In this document: piece by piece, positions 33,844 to 42,143 of the stretch
Numbering within the stretch: the first letter of the stretch is position 1
Layout of the letters: every line of letters starts with the position of its first letter
Origin: CAZDIO01 sp964505555
GTDB lineage: Bacteria > Bdellovibrionota_C > UBA2361 > SZUA-149 > CAZDIO01
DNA length: 55,454 nt
Assembly: GCA_964505555.1 (NCBI GenBank)
Contig: CAZDIO010000094.1
Location: 1 to 55,454 of the forward strand
Reading direction: 5' to 3'
The notes under the pieces: model-generated
The model's database searches: none
What the model saw: the letters and a program-made list of their open reading frames with translations, nothing else
What the model was told of the DNA's origin: nothing
Made by a program: the position numbers and the translations under genes

Positions 33844-35712
33844 ATGTCGAAAATTGCGCTTGAATTATTACACTCAGTGTTTGGCTATAAAGCCTTTCGC
33901 GGCCAACAGGAGGCGGTCATTGATCATCTTGTTGGTGGTGGAGATGCGCTTGTACTGATGCCTACGGGTGGTGGAAAATCACTCTGTTATCAACTCCCAG
34001 CACTCATTCGCGAAGGTGTGGGGATCGTTGTCTCCCCTCTTATTTCACTGATGCAGGATCAGGTTGGTGCTCTCCTTCAGGCGGGGGTTCGCGCTTGCTT
34101 TATAAATTCAACACAAGGCGCGGGCGAACAAGCCCTTTTGAAACAACAGCTGAGAAAAGGCGAGATTGATCTTCTCTATGTCTCTCCAGAACGGATCGCA
34201 ACAGAGGAGTTTCTTCTTTTTCTCCAGAGCCTCCCAGCTATATCGCTCTTTGCCATTGATGAAGCCCACTGCGTATCACAGTGGGGGCATGATTTTCGTC
34301 CTGAGTATCAACAATTACAGGTTCTTCATCAACGCTTCCCAACCGTACCCCGAGTGGCACTTACCGCAACCGCAGATTCCCCAACTCAGAAAGACATTGC
34401 AAGAAATCTTCAACTAGAAAATGCCCCTGTCTTTTCTACAGGGTTTGATCGGCCAAACATTCAATACCGGGTAGTTCTAAAAGACAGCCCTAGAAAACAG
34501 CTCCTGCAGTTTCTAAAGCTTGAGCACCCAAACGATGCCGGTATCGTCTACTGTCTTTCCCGAAAAAAGGTCGAAGAGACCGCAACGTGGCTTGCTGGTG
34601 AAGGATATCGCGCCCTTGCCTATCATGCCGGATTGGATGCTGAGGTACGTGAGCGTCACCAAGAGATCTTTTTGCGAGAGGAAGGGGTCATTATTGTTGC
34701 TACTGTAGCGTTTGGGATGGGAATCGATAAATCAAACGTACGCTTCGTAGCGCACCTTGATCTGCCAAAAAGTCTTGAAGCTTATTACCAAGAAACTGGC
34801 CGCGCCGGACGAGATGGTCTTCCTGCAACAGCGTGGATGACGTATGGACTTGGAGATCTTCTTGCCATAAAGCAGATGCTCTCAACCTCTGAGGCAAATG
34901 AGGAACGAAAACGATTAGAACATTTAAAATTAAATGCGATCCTTGGTTTCTGTGAGGCAGTAACGTGTAGACGCCAGGTGCTTTTAAACTATTTCGGCGA
35001 AACTCTTCCCCTCCCCTGTAATAACTGTGATACCTGCCTAGTCCCCGTAGAAAGCTGGGATGGAACGGTGTCTGCCCAACAAGCACTCTCCTGTGTTTAC
35101 CGAACAAGACAGCGCTTTGGTGCGGGACATCTCGTTGATATTCTCCGGGGTGAAGAAACGGAGCGGATGATTTCATTCCACCATAATGCGTTAAGCACGT
35201 TTGGAATCGGAAAAGATCTAACAAAAGCCCAGTGGTATTCGGTGTTTCGTCAACTTGTGGCTGGGGGTTTTCTTGCCGTTGATATGGATGGCTATGGTTC
35301 ACTAAAGCTCACCCAAGAATCTGCTTCGATACTAAAAGGGGAGAAGCAGATATTTTTTAGAAAAGACCCAGAGAAAAGTCTTTTTAGAAAGGAGAAGAAA
35401 CGAAAAGAAAAACCGATTTTTTCTCAAACAGACACCACAGGAGAAGCGCTCTGGGATGCGCTTAGAAAAAAACGGTTAGAGCTTTCAAAAAAGCAACAGA
35501 TTCCGCCGTACATGATCTTTCATGACTCCACCCTGAAAGAGATCCTCTATCTTCGCCCCCGAACCCTTGAAGAATTTAGCACCGTCTCTGGCGTAGGTGA
35601 GCAAAAGCTTGTCCGTTATGGAGAGGAGTTCTTAAGTGTCGTCCGTCTCTATGCAAACGAACCTCCAGCAGAGAAGAGCGACAAAACTCATCCGATATCC
35701 AATATGCCATGA
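33844..35712 (+). CDS. recQ: ATP-dependent DNA helicase RecQ
   Basis: RecQ unwinds DNA 3' to 5' in recombination and fork repair. The 622-residue protein has Q-motif FRGQQEAV, Walker A MPTGGGKS (about residues 40-47), the DEAH box IDEAHCVSQWGHDFRPEY, and motif VI QETGRAGRDG. The RecQ C-terminal zinc-binding cysteines are CRRQVLLNYFGE and CNNCDTC. A C-terminal HRDC domain follows (ALWDALRKKRLELSKK to VGEQKLVRYGEEFL). All domains of the E. coli type are present. GGAG lies five bases before the ATG. It overlaps the next gene (ATGA). Confidence 0.97.
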   Translation: MSKIALELLHSVFGYKAFRGQQEAVIDHLVGGGDALVLMPTGGGKSLCYQLPALIREGVGIVVSPLISLMQDQVGALLQAGVRACFINSTQGAGEQALLKQQLRKGEIDLLYVSPERIATEEFLLFLQSLPAISLFAIDEAHCVSQWGHDFRPEYQQLQVLHQRFPTVPRVALTATADSPTQKDIARNLQLENAPVFSTGFDRPNIQYRVVLKDSPRKQLLQFLKLEHPNDAGIVYCLSRKKVEETATWLAGEGYRALAYHAGLDAEVRERHQEIFLREEGVIIVATVAFGMGIDKSNVRFVAHLDLPKSLEAYYQETGRAGRDGLPATAWMTYGLGDLLAIKQMLSTSEANEERKRLEHLKLNAILGFCEAVTCRRQVLLNYFGETLPLPCNNCDTCLVPVESWDGTVSAQQALSCVYRTRQRFGAGHLVDILRGEETERMISFHHNALSTFGIGKDLTKAQWYSVFRQLVAGGFLAVDMDGYGSLKLTQESASILKGEKQIFFRKDPEKSLFRKEKKRKEKPIFSQTDTTGEALWDALRKKRLELSKKQQIPPYMIFHDSTLKEILYLRPRTLEEFSTVSGVGEQKLVRYGEEFLSVVRLYANEPPAEKSDKTHPISNMP

Positions 35713-36269
35713 GAATAAAAGTTGGAATCCAAGGAGACCGCGGCAGCACAAACGAGCGTGCTGCACTCTTGTTTAAAAAACAGTTTGACTGGAAAGATCT
35801 AGAACTTCTCTATCTGATCTCCAGTGAAAACGTTCTTTCAGCTCTTCATCGAAGAGTAATAGATTACGGAACATTTGCTTGGAGCTCTTCACGACATGGC
35901 CTTGTTACTGAAACACAGGAAGCTATTGCCAAATATCCATTTGAAAAAGTTTCAGAACTCACCCTAGAGCTTGACCATGCCCTTTTTTCTTCCCAACCCA
36001 CACCAAAAGAAGAGATTCGCTACATCTACTCCCACCCCCAAGCACTCGCCGAACACGCCTCTTTTCTAAAAGAAGCATTCCCCCACGCCCAACTTCTCAA
36101 CGAAATCGATACCGCCGTAGCTGCAAAAAAACTAACCCAAGGCGAGTACCCAAAAAACTCCCTCGTCATCGCCCCCGAAGCGTGTGAAAAAATATACGAC
36201 CTTTACCCGTTCCAGAAAGCACTCCCAACGAACAAGGGCTACGAAGTAACGATTTTTCTCGTAAAATAA
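35709..36269 (+). CDS. Degenerate prephenate-dehydratase-like protein
   Basis: The 186-residue protein has the plan of the PheA prephenate dehydratase domain: GIQGDRGSTNERAA at the start, SHPQALAEH (residues 108-116), then DTAVAAKKL and SLVIAPEACEKIYDL. Two active-site motifs are altered. The usual PIENS-x-x-G reads AWSSSRHG (residues 57-64), and the C-terminal TRF reads TIF (181-183). There is no ACT regulatory domain. The fold is likely kept but dehydratase activity is doubtful. It is translationally coupled to recQ (ATGA) and lies near the trp genes. It may bind prephenate or another acid as a sensor; that is a guess. Confidence 0.7.
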   Translation: MRIKVGIQGDRGSTNERAALLFKKQFDWKDLELLYLISSENVLSALHRRVIDYGTFAWSSSRHGLVTETQEAIAKYPFEKVSELTLELDHALFSSQPTPKEEIRYIYSHPQALAEHASFLKEAFPHAQLLNEIDTAVAAKKLTQGEYPKNSLVIAPEACEKIYDLYPFQKALPTNKGYEVTIFLVK

Positions 36270-36318
36270 TCCAAGTAAATTTTCTTTATCTACCCTAAGT
36301 TTACTGTACCCACAGTAA

Positions 36319-36446
36319 CCCCTGTCGTTGCGAGCCCCATGCTGCGCTCTGGATAAACTCCTCGAAGCAATCTCATATCATCATCAAGGGTCGAGATTGC
36401 TTCGCTTCGCCCGGCGGCCGGGCCTCCCGGCTCGCAACGACAGGGG
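36319..36446. repeat. Branched palindromic repeat, copy B (reversed and chimeric)
   Basis: CCCCTGTCGTTGCGAGCC (36319-36336) pairs with its complement ending at 36446. The long GC-rich arm characteristic of the family (GCCCGGCGGCCGGGCC) is on the right here, so the copy is inverted relative to A, C and D. The left arm carries a different insert (36337-36363) not seen in the others. It lies in the 341-base convergent gap 36270-36610. Confidence 0.85.
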
Positions 36447-36499
36447 TACTAAATCCCCAACCATTAAGACACTAAATTTACGCTCCGAATCACAAACAA

Positions 36500-36617
36500 G
36501 GTGTGAACGAGAAGGGTTTTCTTGTTTGAAAAACCGTCTCCGCGCCGGAGGCAGATTGGCGAAGCCAATCGCCGTGAGGGAAGTTTTTCAAACAAGAAAA
36601 TCCTTCTCGTTCACACC
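36500..36617. repeat. 35-bp inverted repeat with inner hairpins, overlapping the trpF stop
   Basis: Bases 36500-36534 and 36583-36617 are complementary at 34 of 35 positions. The 48-base centre contains two further hairpins, CTCCG-CGC-CGGAG and GATTGGC-GAA-GCCAATC. The right arm contains the trpF stop codon and the codon before it, so the left arm looks like an inverted duplicate of the trpF tail region. It serves the convergent ends of the PheA-like gene and trpF. No T-run. Confidence 0.8.
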
Positions 36618-37255
36618 GCCTTCGCCCCCGCCAACCTCACAGCCTCAACAAACCCCCTCATCAACTCCCGACTCTTTCTCCCCGGCCGTTCCTCAATCCC
36701 ACTCGCAACATCAACACCAAACGGTTTTATCTGCGTAATCTGCAAAAAAACATTCTCAACGGTCAACCCTCCAGAAAGAAACGCCTTTGTAAAAAGAGCT
36801 CGTTTCTGAAGCGACGAAAGAAGTGAGGAAGGAATAGTTTTTCCCGTTCCCCCAAAGCTCGCTTCAGAAAAAGAATCAAAAAGAAGCACCTCAACGTGCT
36901 TAGAAAACTCCTCCACCTCTTCAATCTTGGTCGCTTCAGAAACTCGCACTGCCTTCATCACTCGCCACTCCTTCCACCCCTGACAATAAGCAAGATCCTC
37001 TGTGCCGTGAAACTGCAACGTATCAATACCAGTAAGCCTCGCTGTTTTTACCACCTCTTCTTTGGTGGCGTTTACAAACACGCCAACATGCCAAACCGTA
37101 GGGGGGAGTTTGCGAATAATCGCCTGCGCATCAAGAGGCGAGATAAAACGTGAGCTCTGTTGATAGAAATTAAATCCAAGCGCATCGACTCCAAGATCAA
37201 GCGCCTCTTTTGCGTCTTCGTAGTTCGTAATTCCGCAGAATTTAATCTTTGTCAC
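36611..37255 (-). CDS. trpF: Phosphoribosylanthranilate isomerase
   Basis: TrpF isomerises PRA to CdRP, the substrate of TrpC. The 214-residue barrel has the catalytic Cys in KFCGITNYEDA (residues 4-14), GVFVNA, LQFHG, and the catalytic Asp with phosphate loop in DVASGIEERPGRKS. Length is normal. It starts 11 bases after the trpD stop and ends inside a large inverted repeat. It is separate from trpCBA, about 3 kb away on the other strand. Confidence 0.96.
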   Translation of the reverse strand: MTKIKFCGITNYEDAKEALDLGVDALGFNFYQQSSRFISPLDAQAIIRKLPPTVWHVGVFVNATKEEVVKTARLTGIDTLQFHGTEDLAYCQGWKEWRVMKAVRVSEATKIEEVEEFSKHVEVLLFDSFSEASFGGTGKTIPSSLLSSLQKRALFTKAFLSGGLTVENVFLQITQIKPFGVDVASGIEERPGRKSRELMRGFVEAVRLAGAKAV

Positions 37256-37266
37256 TAAACTTTGTA

Positions 37267-38298
37267 CTACGCTTTTGAGATCTGTATTATCTTCGCTAAC
37301 GTTTCTTCTGCCTTGCCAGAATCAAGAGTCTCCGAAGCAATCGTCATCCCTTCTGCAATAGTCGCAGCGCGATCGCATACATAGAGTGCCGCTCCGGCGT
37401 TAAGAACAACAAGATCACGATAAGGACTCCGATGTTTCGGTTGAAAAATCTGGTGAATCAGCTCTGCAGCCTCTTTAGGTTCTCTCCCCTCGATCTCTTT
37501 GAGTGAGACCCGTGTCAGTGAGAAGTCCTCTGGAGCGATCGAAAATGAACGAATCGCTCCGTTTCGAAGCTCACAAATATCAGTTCTCTCAGTAAGCGTG
37601 ATCTCATCAAGACCATCATGCCCACAAACCACCATCGCTCTTGTTGACCCAAGTCGTTTGAGAACCTCTGCAAACACTCCAACCAGATTTCGATTACTCA
37701 CTCCAAGGAGTTGGTACTTGGTCCGTGCCGGGTTTACCAATGGCCCGAGATAATTAAAAATCGTTCGCACCCCAAGCTCTTTTCTTAGTGTGGAAACCCG
37801 TTTTGTTGCGAGGTGATGATCTGGCGCAAAGAGAAAGCAGAAGTTTGTTTTTAAAATACTCTCCTGCTTCTGTAAAACCGTTAGGTGGATATTTACTCCT
37901 AACGCTTCAAGAACATCGGCACTCCCACTTTTACTTACCGCAGCTCGATTGCCATGTTTTGCAACCGGTTGACCACAGGCAGCAACAAGAAGTGACACCG
38001 CCGTAGAGGTGTTAAAAGTATTATATCCGCTTCCTCCAGTTCCACAGGTATCTAAAAGATCGATATCAGGAAACACAGTGTCGGCCTGAAGATCCACCAT
38101 TCGTTCAATCATCGCATGGGCTGCCCCAACAAGTTCATCTGCGGTAGCACCTCTTGTGGAAGTTGAAAACAGATACGCCCCGATCTGGGCGTCCGTAGGA
38201 GCGGTAGCACCTTCCTCCATAAACATCTCAAAAACCCGATGGGTTTCAACCTCGTTGAGATGAGCGCCCTGAGACAACTGCTTGAGAAAGGACTTCAT
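37267..38298 (-). CDS. trpD: Anthranilate phosphoribosyltransferase
   Basis: TrpD transfers the phosphoribosyl group from PRPP to anthranilate. The 343-residue enzyme has the PRPP motif DTCGTGGSG, NTSTAVSLL, KHGNRAAVSKSGSADVLEALG, and the ERTDICEL magnesium region. No TrpG fusion is present. Its start overlaps the stop of the receiver/HD-like gene (ATGA), so it is translated with that regulator-like protein. trpE and trpG are not in the window. Confidence 0.96.
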   Translation of the reverse strand: MKSFLKQLSQGAHLNEVETHRVFEMFMEEGATAPTDAQIGAYLFSTSTRGATADELVGAAHAMIERMVDLQADTVFPDIDLLDTCGTGGSGYNTFNTSTAVSLLVAACGQPVAKHGNRAAVSKSGSADVLEALGVNIHLTVLQKQESILKTNFCFLFAPDHHLATKRVSTLRKELGVRTIFNYLGPLVNPARTKYQLLGVSNRNLVGVFAEVLKRLGSTRAMVVCGHDGLDEITLTERTDICELRNGAIRSFSIAPEDFSLTRVSLKEIEGREPKEAAELIHQIFQPKHRSPYRDLVVLNAGAALYVCDRAATIAEGMTIASETLDSGKAEETLAKIIQISKA

Positions 38299-39701
38299 CG
38301 TTTTTTCGTAAGTGCAACCTTTGCGGGCTTGAGGGGAAGCTCTCGAGCGACGATCACTTTTGGCTCAAGAGGAAGTACCGCAGCAAGTTTCCAAATTCTA
38401 ACAATCATATCTTTATCGAGCTCCGTGTTTGCTCGAATAATGACACGGCCATCTCGAGAAGTTAGTGGGCGGGCAAGAAGCATTCCCGCTGTCATCTCCG
38501 CTAAAGAGATATTTTGCTGCTCACCTAAACCAAAAAGACGCTCTGCTTCCTTTTGCGCCTCACGGCGTTCAGCATCAAAAACAGCTTTCCGAGATTTGTC
38601 GGTGAGACTGGGGATGGTCATATCATTTAACGTCAGGCTTGTTGATACTGCCTCACTAAGAATTCGCAGCATTAATTCAGCGATATGTTTATCGATTGGA
38701 AACTTTCCACCAAGTCGAAGATTGTTCATAACGCGATAGGCTCCTCGTGAATTCCAATACCCATAGGAGAAGCATGCGCGGTTTGTAAGCTCCGTTATGA
38801 AAGCGCATTGTGCATCAAGAACGATATCTTTATTTTCGTTCTGCTTTTCGCCGGTGATGAGTTTTGAAATGGCTTGCATCGTTCTTCCAGCAATTTCATC
38901 TTGGAGCCGCTCATTAAGGAAGTTAGCAGATTGTTGATAGCTTTCTGCGATGAGTTGTTTCGTTTCATCTGATGTCGTAAGAAAAAGATCTTCCCGTGTT
39001 AATTGCGGCTTTTCTTCAAGGAGCCCCCAATTAAGAAGAAGAGAAACGGTCTTTACGTTTGTGTCACGTTCTGGGCCAAAGGCTAATTTCCCAGAGATCA
39101 TTGATGATGTTAGAGCGGTACGTCTTGCATGAATCCCCAACCACTCCGACGCTTCGGTAATTCTCGAAAGTCCCTTCTCTAGCACCTCACGTTTAGGGTG
39201 CGGGGGAACGATCTGTTGATCATCAAACGCGTCTAAGGAATTTGCACTGACTAACTGTTTCCCACCGATACTGGGTGTTCCAGTTGTGGATTCAATTGGA
39301 GCTAGCTTCTGAGGAGGTTTTCTTTTGGGCAGATCGACGCTGGTAATCTCCTTAATGGAAGAAAAAACGTCCGCGATCTTAAATGGAACATCGAGCGCTT
39401 TGAAGCGGGGAAAAAGATCAAGAAGGGACAATGTTTTTGTTGATGCTCCCGCTCCGATAAATAATACCGGCAGATCATAGAGCGTGTTTGCACTTTGAAG
39501 CTCGCCAATTCTTTTTGAAAGCTCTCTCTCTCCACCTGAGGCATCAACGATCCAAAACGGGGGCTTTATTTTAGAGATCGCATCAAGAACCTCTTCGAGT
39601 TTTATGACCTGAGAAACTTCAAATCCCTCGCCTTGAAGTGCACGAATAAGGGTAAGTCGAGCCTCTCCCCCTCCTCTCCAGAAAACTATCTCCTTTTTCA
39701 T
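38295..39701 (-). CDS. Receiver-like plus degenerate HD-GYP-like protein
   Basis: The 468-residue soluble protein begins with a receiver-like fold: WIVDAS, possible phospho-Asp at residue 53, and PFKIADVF, with the conserved Lys at 108. A linker of about 70 residues follows. A helical region from about residue 185 resembles an HD-type phosphohydrolase: GIHARRTALTSSMIS aligns with the first helix, and LLLNWGLLEE (221-230) sits where LLHDIGK is expected, so the HD pair is replaced by Asn-Trp. The tail (EMTAGMLLARPLTSRDGRVII) is the one seen after HD-GYP and HDOD domains of response regulators. It is probably a non-catalytic signalling protein. It is the first gene of the trpD-trpF operon. Confidence 0.65.
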   Translation of the reverse strand: MKKEIVFWRGGGEARLTLIRALQGEGFEVSQVIKLEEVLDAISKIKPPFWIVDASGGERELSKRIGELQSANTLYDLPVLFIGAGASTKTLSLLDLFPRFKALDVPFKIADVFSSIKEITSVDLPKRKPPQKLAPIESTTGTPSIGGKQLVSANSLDAFDDQQIVPPHPKREVLEKGLSRITEASEWLGIHARRTALTSSMISGKLAFGPERDTNVKTVSLLLNWGLLEEKPQLTREDLFLTTSDETKQLIAESYQQSANFLNERLQDEIAGRTMQAISKLITGEKQNENKDIVLDAQCAFITELTNRACFSYGYWNSRGAYRVMNNLRLGGKFPIDKHIAELMLRILSEAVSTSLTLNDMTIPSLTDKSRKAVFDAERREAQKEAERLFGLGEQQNISLAEMTAGMLLARPLTSRDGRVIIRANTELDKDMIVRIWKLAAVLPLEPKVIVARELPLKPAKVALTKKR

Positions 39702-39871
39702 GAAAAAACCGGCCTGATCGTGCTGTTTTATATGGTTCTAAATAATATTTTTCTTGTGCCTCTAAACATCTAAAGACATCGTAACTTTACTAAAGATCAT
39801 CAAAGAAAACACCGGAAAACTTACGATGAATTTTTCAACCTATTGATGCCTAATAACAATACTGTATTCAT

Positions 39872-41446
39872 ATGAAACTTACTGTAAAGAGCGCCTCCTC
39901 CCTTAATCCAAACACCCCGTTTCTCATTCTTCCTTTAGCAGCTGCAAGCTCCACCAAAAAAAGAGACTCAATAAATTTTTCAAAGCCTTTTCAAGAGGAA
40001 CTCTCAAAGCTCGATCGTCTCTACGGTGGAGAGATCAAGAAAAAACTAACGCAGTTCGATTTCAAAGCAACTGTCGGAAGACACCTGAGCGTCAGCGTTT
40101 CAGGAACAGATGGAAGATCCACCCAGACGGTGCGCTGTGCTAGCCTGGGAGAGGATCCTTTTTCTTCTGAAGCAGAGGACCGGTGGCGTAAAATTGGTGG
40201 TGATGCCTTTCAGAAAGCTCGAGAAGGGAAATCAAAATCTCTTACGATTCACCTTGCCGCAATCCCCAAAAAAGAACTAGAGCGCGTTTTGGAATTGATT
40301 CTTGAAGGGGTGCACCTTGCCACTTACACCTTCAAACGTTACCTGAAGACAAAATCAAAAGAAAAAAATAGAAAGGAAAACAACACACCGCAAGAAATTA
40401 TCTTTTCTGGGATCTCCTTAAAACAACCAACCCTTCGAGCACTTGCTAACCGTGCAGAAAATCTCTCTCAAGCCGTTAACTTTGCAAGAGATCTTGTTAA
40501 CTTACCACCCTGTGATCTTCGTCCACTCGATATCGTTAAGTATGCAAAGAAGATCCAATCAAGTTCCAAAGGAAAACTGCGCCTTACGGTGTATAATCGA
40601 GCGGCCTTAAAACGTTTAGGCGCTGGGGCACTTCTTGCAGTAGCCCAAGGAAGCTCGGCTGAACCTTTCATGTTGCACCTTGTTTATAAGCCGAAAAAAC
40701 ACCGAAAAGGACAGAAGAAGATCGCTCTTATTGGAAAAGGAATTACCTTTGATAGTGGGGGTCTCTCGATTAAGCCCGCTGGCGGAATGGAGACGATGAA
40801 GTGTGACATGGCTGGGGCGGCGTGTGTTCTTGGGGTGATGAAAGCGATCTCGAACCTTCAAGGAGAAGACGCTCTTCAAGATGAGATTCACGCGATTATC
40901 CCCACTGCTGAAAACATGATTAATGGCGAGGCAACACGACCGGGAGATATCGTGTTTGCGATGAATGGAAAAAGTATTGAGATTTTAAACACGGATGCCG
41001 AGGGACGGTTGATCCTTGCCGATGCGCTTAGTTACTCTAAGCGGATTAATGCCGATATCACGATCGATCTTGCCACCCTCACCGGTGCTTGCGTCGTTGC
41101 GTTAGGAAATTCCTATGCAGGGTTGTTTACGAAATCAGAAAAGCTTGAAAAAGAGATTCGACGGTTTGGCAAAGCCGCTGGGGAGCTCTATTGGCCGCTT
41201 CCTCTTGCTGATGAGTATCGATCGCTTATGGATAGCAGGGTCGCAAACTTAAAAAATATCGGCCCCGGAGGACCCGGTGCAACGATCGGCGCGCTCTTTC
41301 TTCAGGAGTTTGTCCCAGAAAAAACCACCTGGGCCCATATCGACATCGCGGGACCTGCCTTTGTGGATAAAGCCACAGAATACAGCGTTCCCGGAGGAAC
41401 AGGCTTCGGGGTACGAACGCTTACCGCGTATCTACAAAACTTATAG
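39872..41446 (+). CDS. pepA: Leucyl aminopeptidase (M17)
   Basis: This is a cytosolic dizinc aminopeptidase with a preference for N-terminal Leu; E. coli PepA also binds DNA. The 524-residue protein has the M17 catalytic domain with GKGITFDSGGLSIKP (catalytic Lys and metal Asp), MKCDMAGAA, and the signature NTDAEGRL. An N-terminal domain of about 200 residues is less conserved. Length is slightly above E. coli PepA (503). It is divergent from the receiver/HD-like gene and followed by a palindromic repeat. Confidence 0.96.
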   Translation: MKLTVKSASSLNPNTPFLILPLAAASSTKKRDSINFSKPFQEELSKLDRLYGGEIKKKLTQFDFKATVGRHLSVSVSGTDGRSTQTVRCASLGEDPFSSEAEDRWRKIGGDAFQKAREGKSKSLTIHLAAIPKKELERVLELILEGVHLATYTFKRYLKTKSKEKNRKENNTPQEIIFSGISLKQPTLRALANRAENLSQAVNFARDLVNLPPCDLRPLDIVKYAKKIQSSSKGKLRLTVYNRAALKRLGAGALLAVAQGSSAEPFMLHLVYKPKKHRKGQKKIALIGKGITFDSGGLSIKPAGGMETMKCDMAGAACVLGVMKAISNLQGEDALQDEIHAIIPTAENMINGEATRPGDIVFAMNGKSIEILNTDAEGRLILADALSYSKRINADITIDLATLTGACVVALGNSYAGLFTKSEKLEKEIRRFGKAAGELYWPLPLADEYRSLMDSRVANLKNIGPGGPGATIGALFLQEFVPEKTTWAHIDIAGPAFVDKATEYSVPGGTGFGVRTLTAYLQNL

Positions 41447-41496
41447 TTCTATCTTGTCTTAGAATTAAACTAAGAATCTCCGACGAAATGAAAACA

Positions 41497-41598
41497 CCTG
41501 TCGTTGCGAGCCGGGAGGCCCGGCCGCCGGGCGAAGCGAAGCAATCTCGAACCCTCGTTAGTAATATGAGATTGCTTCGCTCCGCTCGCAACGACAGT
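41497..41598. repeat. Branched palindromic repeat, copy C
   Basis: The arms CTGTCGTTGCGAGC and its near complement flank the GC side hairpin GCCGGG-AGG-CCCGGC and the tip stem GCAATCTC/GAGATTGC, as in copies A and D. It lies between the convergent ends of pepA and the GroES-like gene. The rest of the gap (41447-41683) holds a short GAGAAC/GTTCTC hairpin (about 41649-41667). Confidence 0.85.
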
Positions 41599-41683
41599 AC
41601 GGGGAACTCTTATTGATAAGAATTCTATATTAGGTTTGCTCGTAATCGAGAACAGTTAACGTTCTCCCTATACCACAACAGCT

Positions 41684-42088
41684 CTAGACCACATCAACTT
41701 CAGTTACTGTTGCAAGGATCTCCTTTGTATCAACAATCCGGAGATCATCACTCCACGGTACGCGCACTCCTGCTTTTTTGGGGAGAAGCACTAAGGAACC
41801 AAGAGGAATACCGGAGATATTTGTCTCCTCTTCAGTTTCATCATCGATAGCACTTGCTACCTCAAGCACCTCACCAAGGAGACTCTCTTGTTGGGCTTCC
41901 TTCGCTCCTTCGGGGAGATATAATCCTGCTTCTGTTTGTTTTACATCCTTTCGAATACGAACAAGGACTCGCATCCCGAGAGGACTGATCTTTCGAATTC
42001 GTCGACCAGCACCGGTGCTGACATTATATGATTCAGAAAAAGAGGTGTCGGGCATAGGGGTCTCTTCAAGGTTCTTTTTTCGCGTCAT
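41684..42088 (-). CDS. GroES-like co-chaperonin (stand-alone)
   Basis: The 134-residue protein contains a chaperonin-10 domain (PLGMRVLVRIRKDVKQTEAGLYLPEGAKE to EILATVTEV). A polar N-terminal extension of about 35 residues precedes it. Its mobile loop (YLPEGAKEAQQESLLGEVL) and an acidic stretch (DDETEEETNISG) are longer than in E. coli GroES (97 residues). No groEL is adjacent; it lies at the end of glmU-glmS. It could be an accessory co-chaperonin or a repurposed Cpn10 fold. Confidence 0.88.
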   Translation of the reverse strand: MTRKKNLEETPMPDTSFSESYNVSTGAGRRIRKISPLGMRVLVRIRKDVKQTEAGLYLPEGAKEAQQESLLGEVLEVASAIDDETEEETNISGIPLGSLVLLPKKAGVRVPWSDDLRIVDTKEILATVTEVDVV

Positions 42089-42113
42089 CTTACTTACAGG
42101 GATTCACTGTTAT

Positions 42114-42143
42114 TTATTCAACGGTAACTTATTCAACTGTAAC
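42114..42143 (-). repeat. 15-bp tandem duplication of the glmS 3' end
   Basis: On the minus strand the last codons of glmS, GTTACAGTTGAATAA (42129-42143), are followed at once by GTTACCGTTGAATAA (42114-42128). Fourteen of fifteen bases are identical, and the stop codon is included. This gives two in-frame stops with repeated Val-Thr-Val-Glu codons. Confidence 0.8.

Noticed and set aside
34700..35302. 200-residue reading frame opposite recQ
   Set aside because: It lies antisense to conserved RecQ motifs; composition (Pro/His/Arg-rich) is typical of a shadow frame.
36328..36809. Two overlapping frames across the palindromes at 36319-36617
   Set aside because: They are made of repeat sequence and the antisense of trpF; no start site or homology visible.
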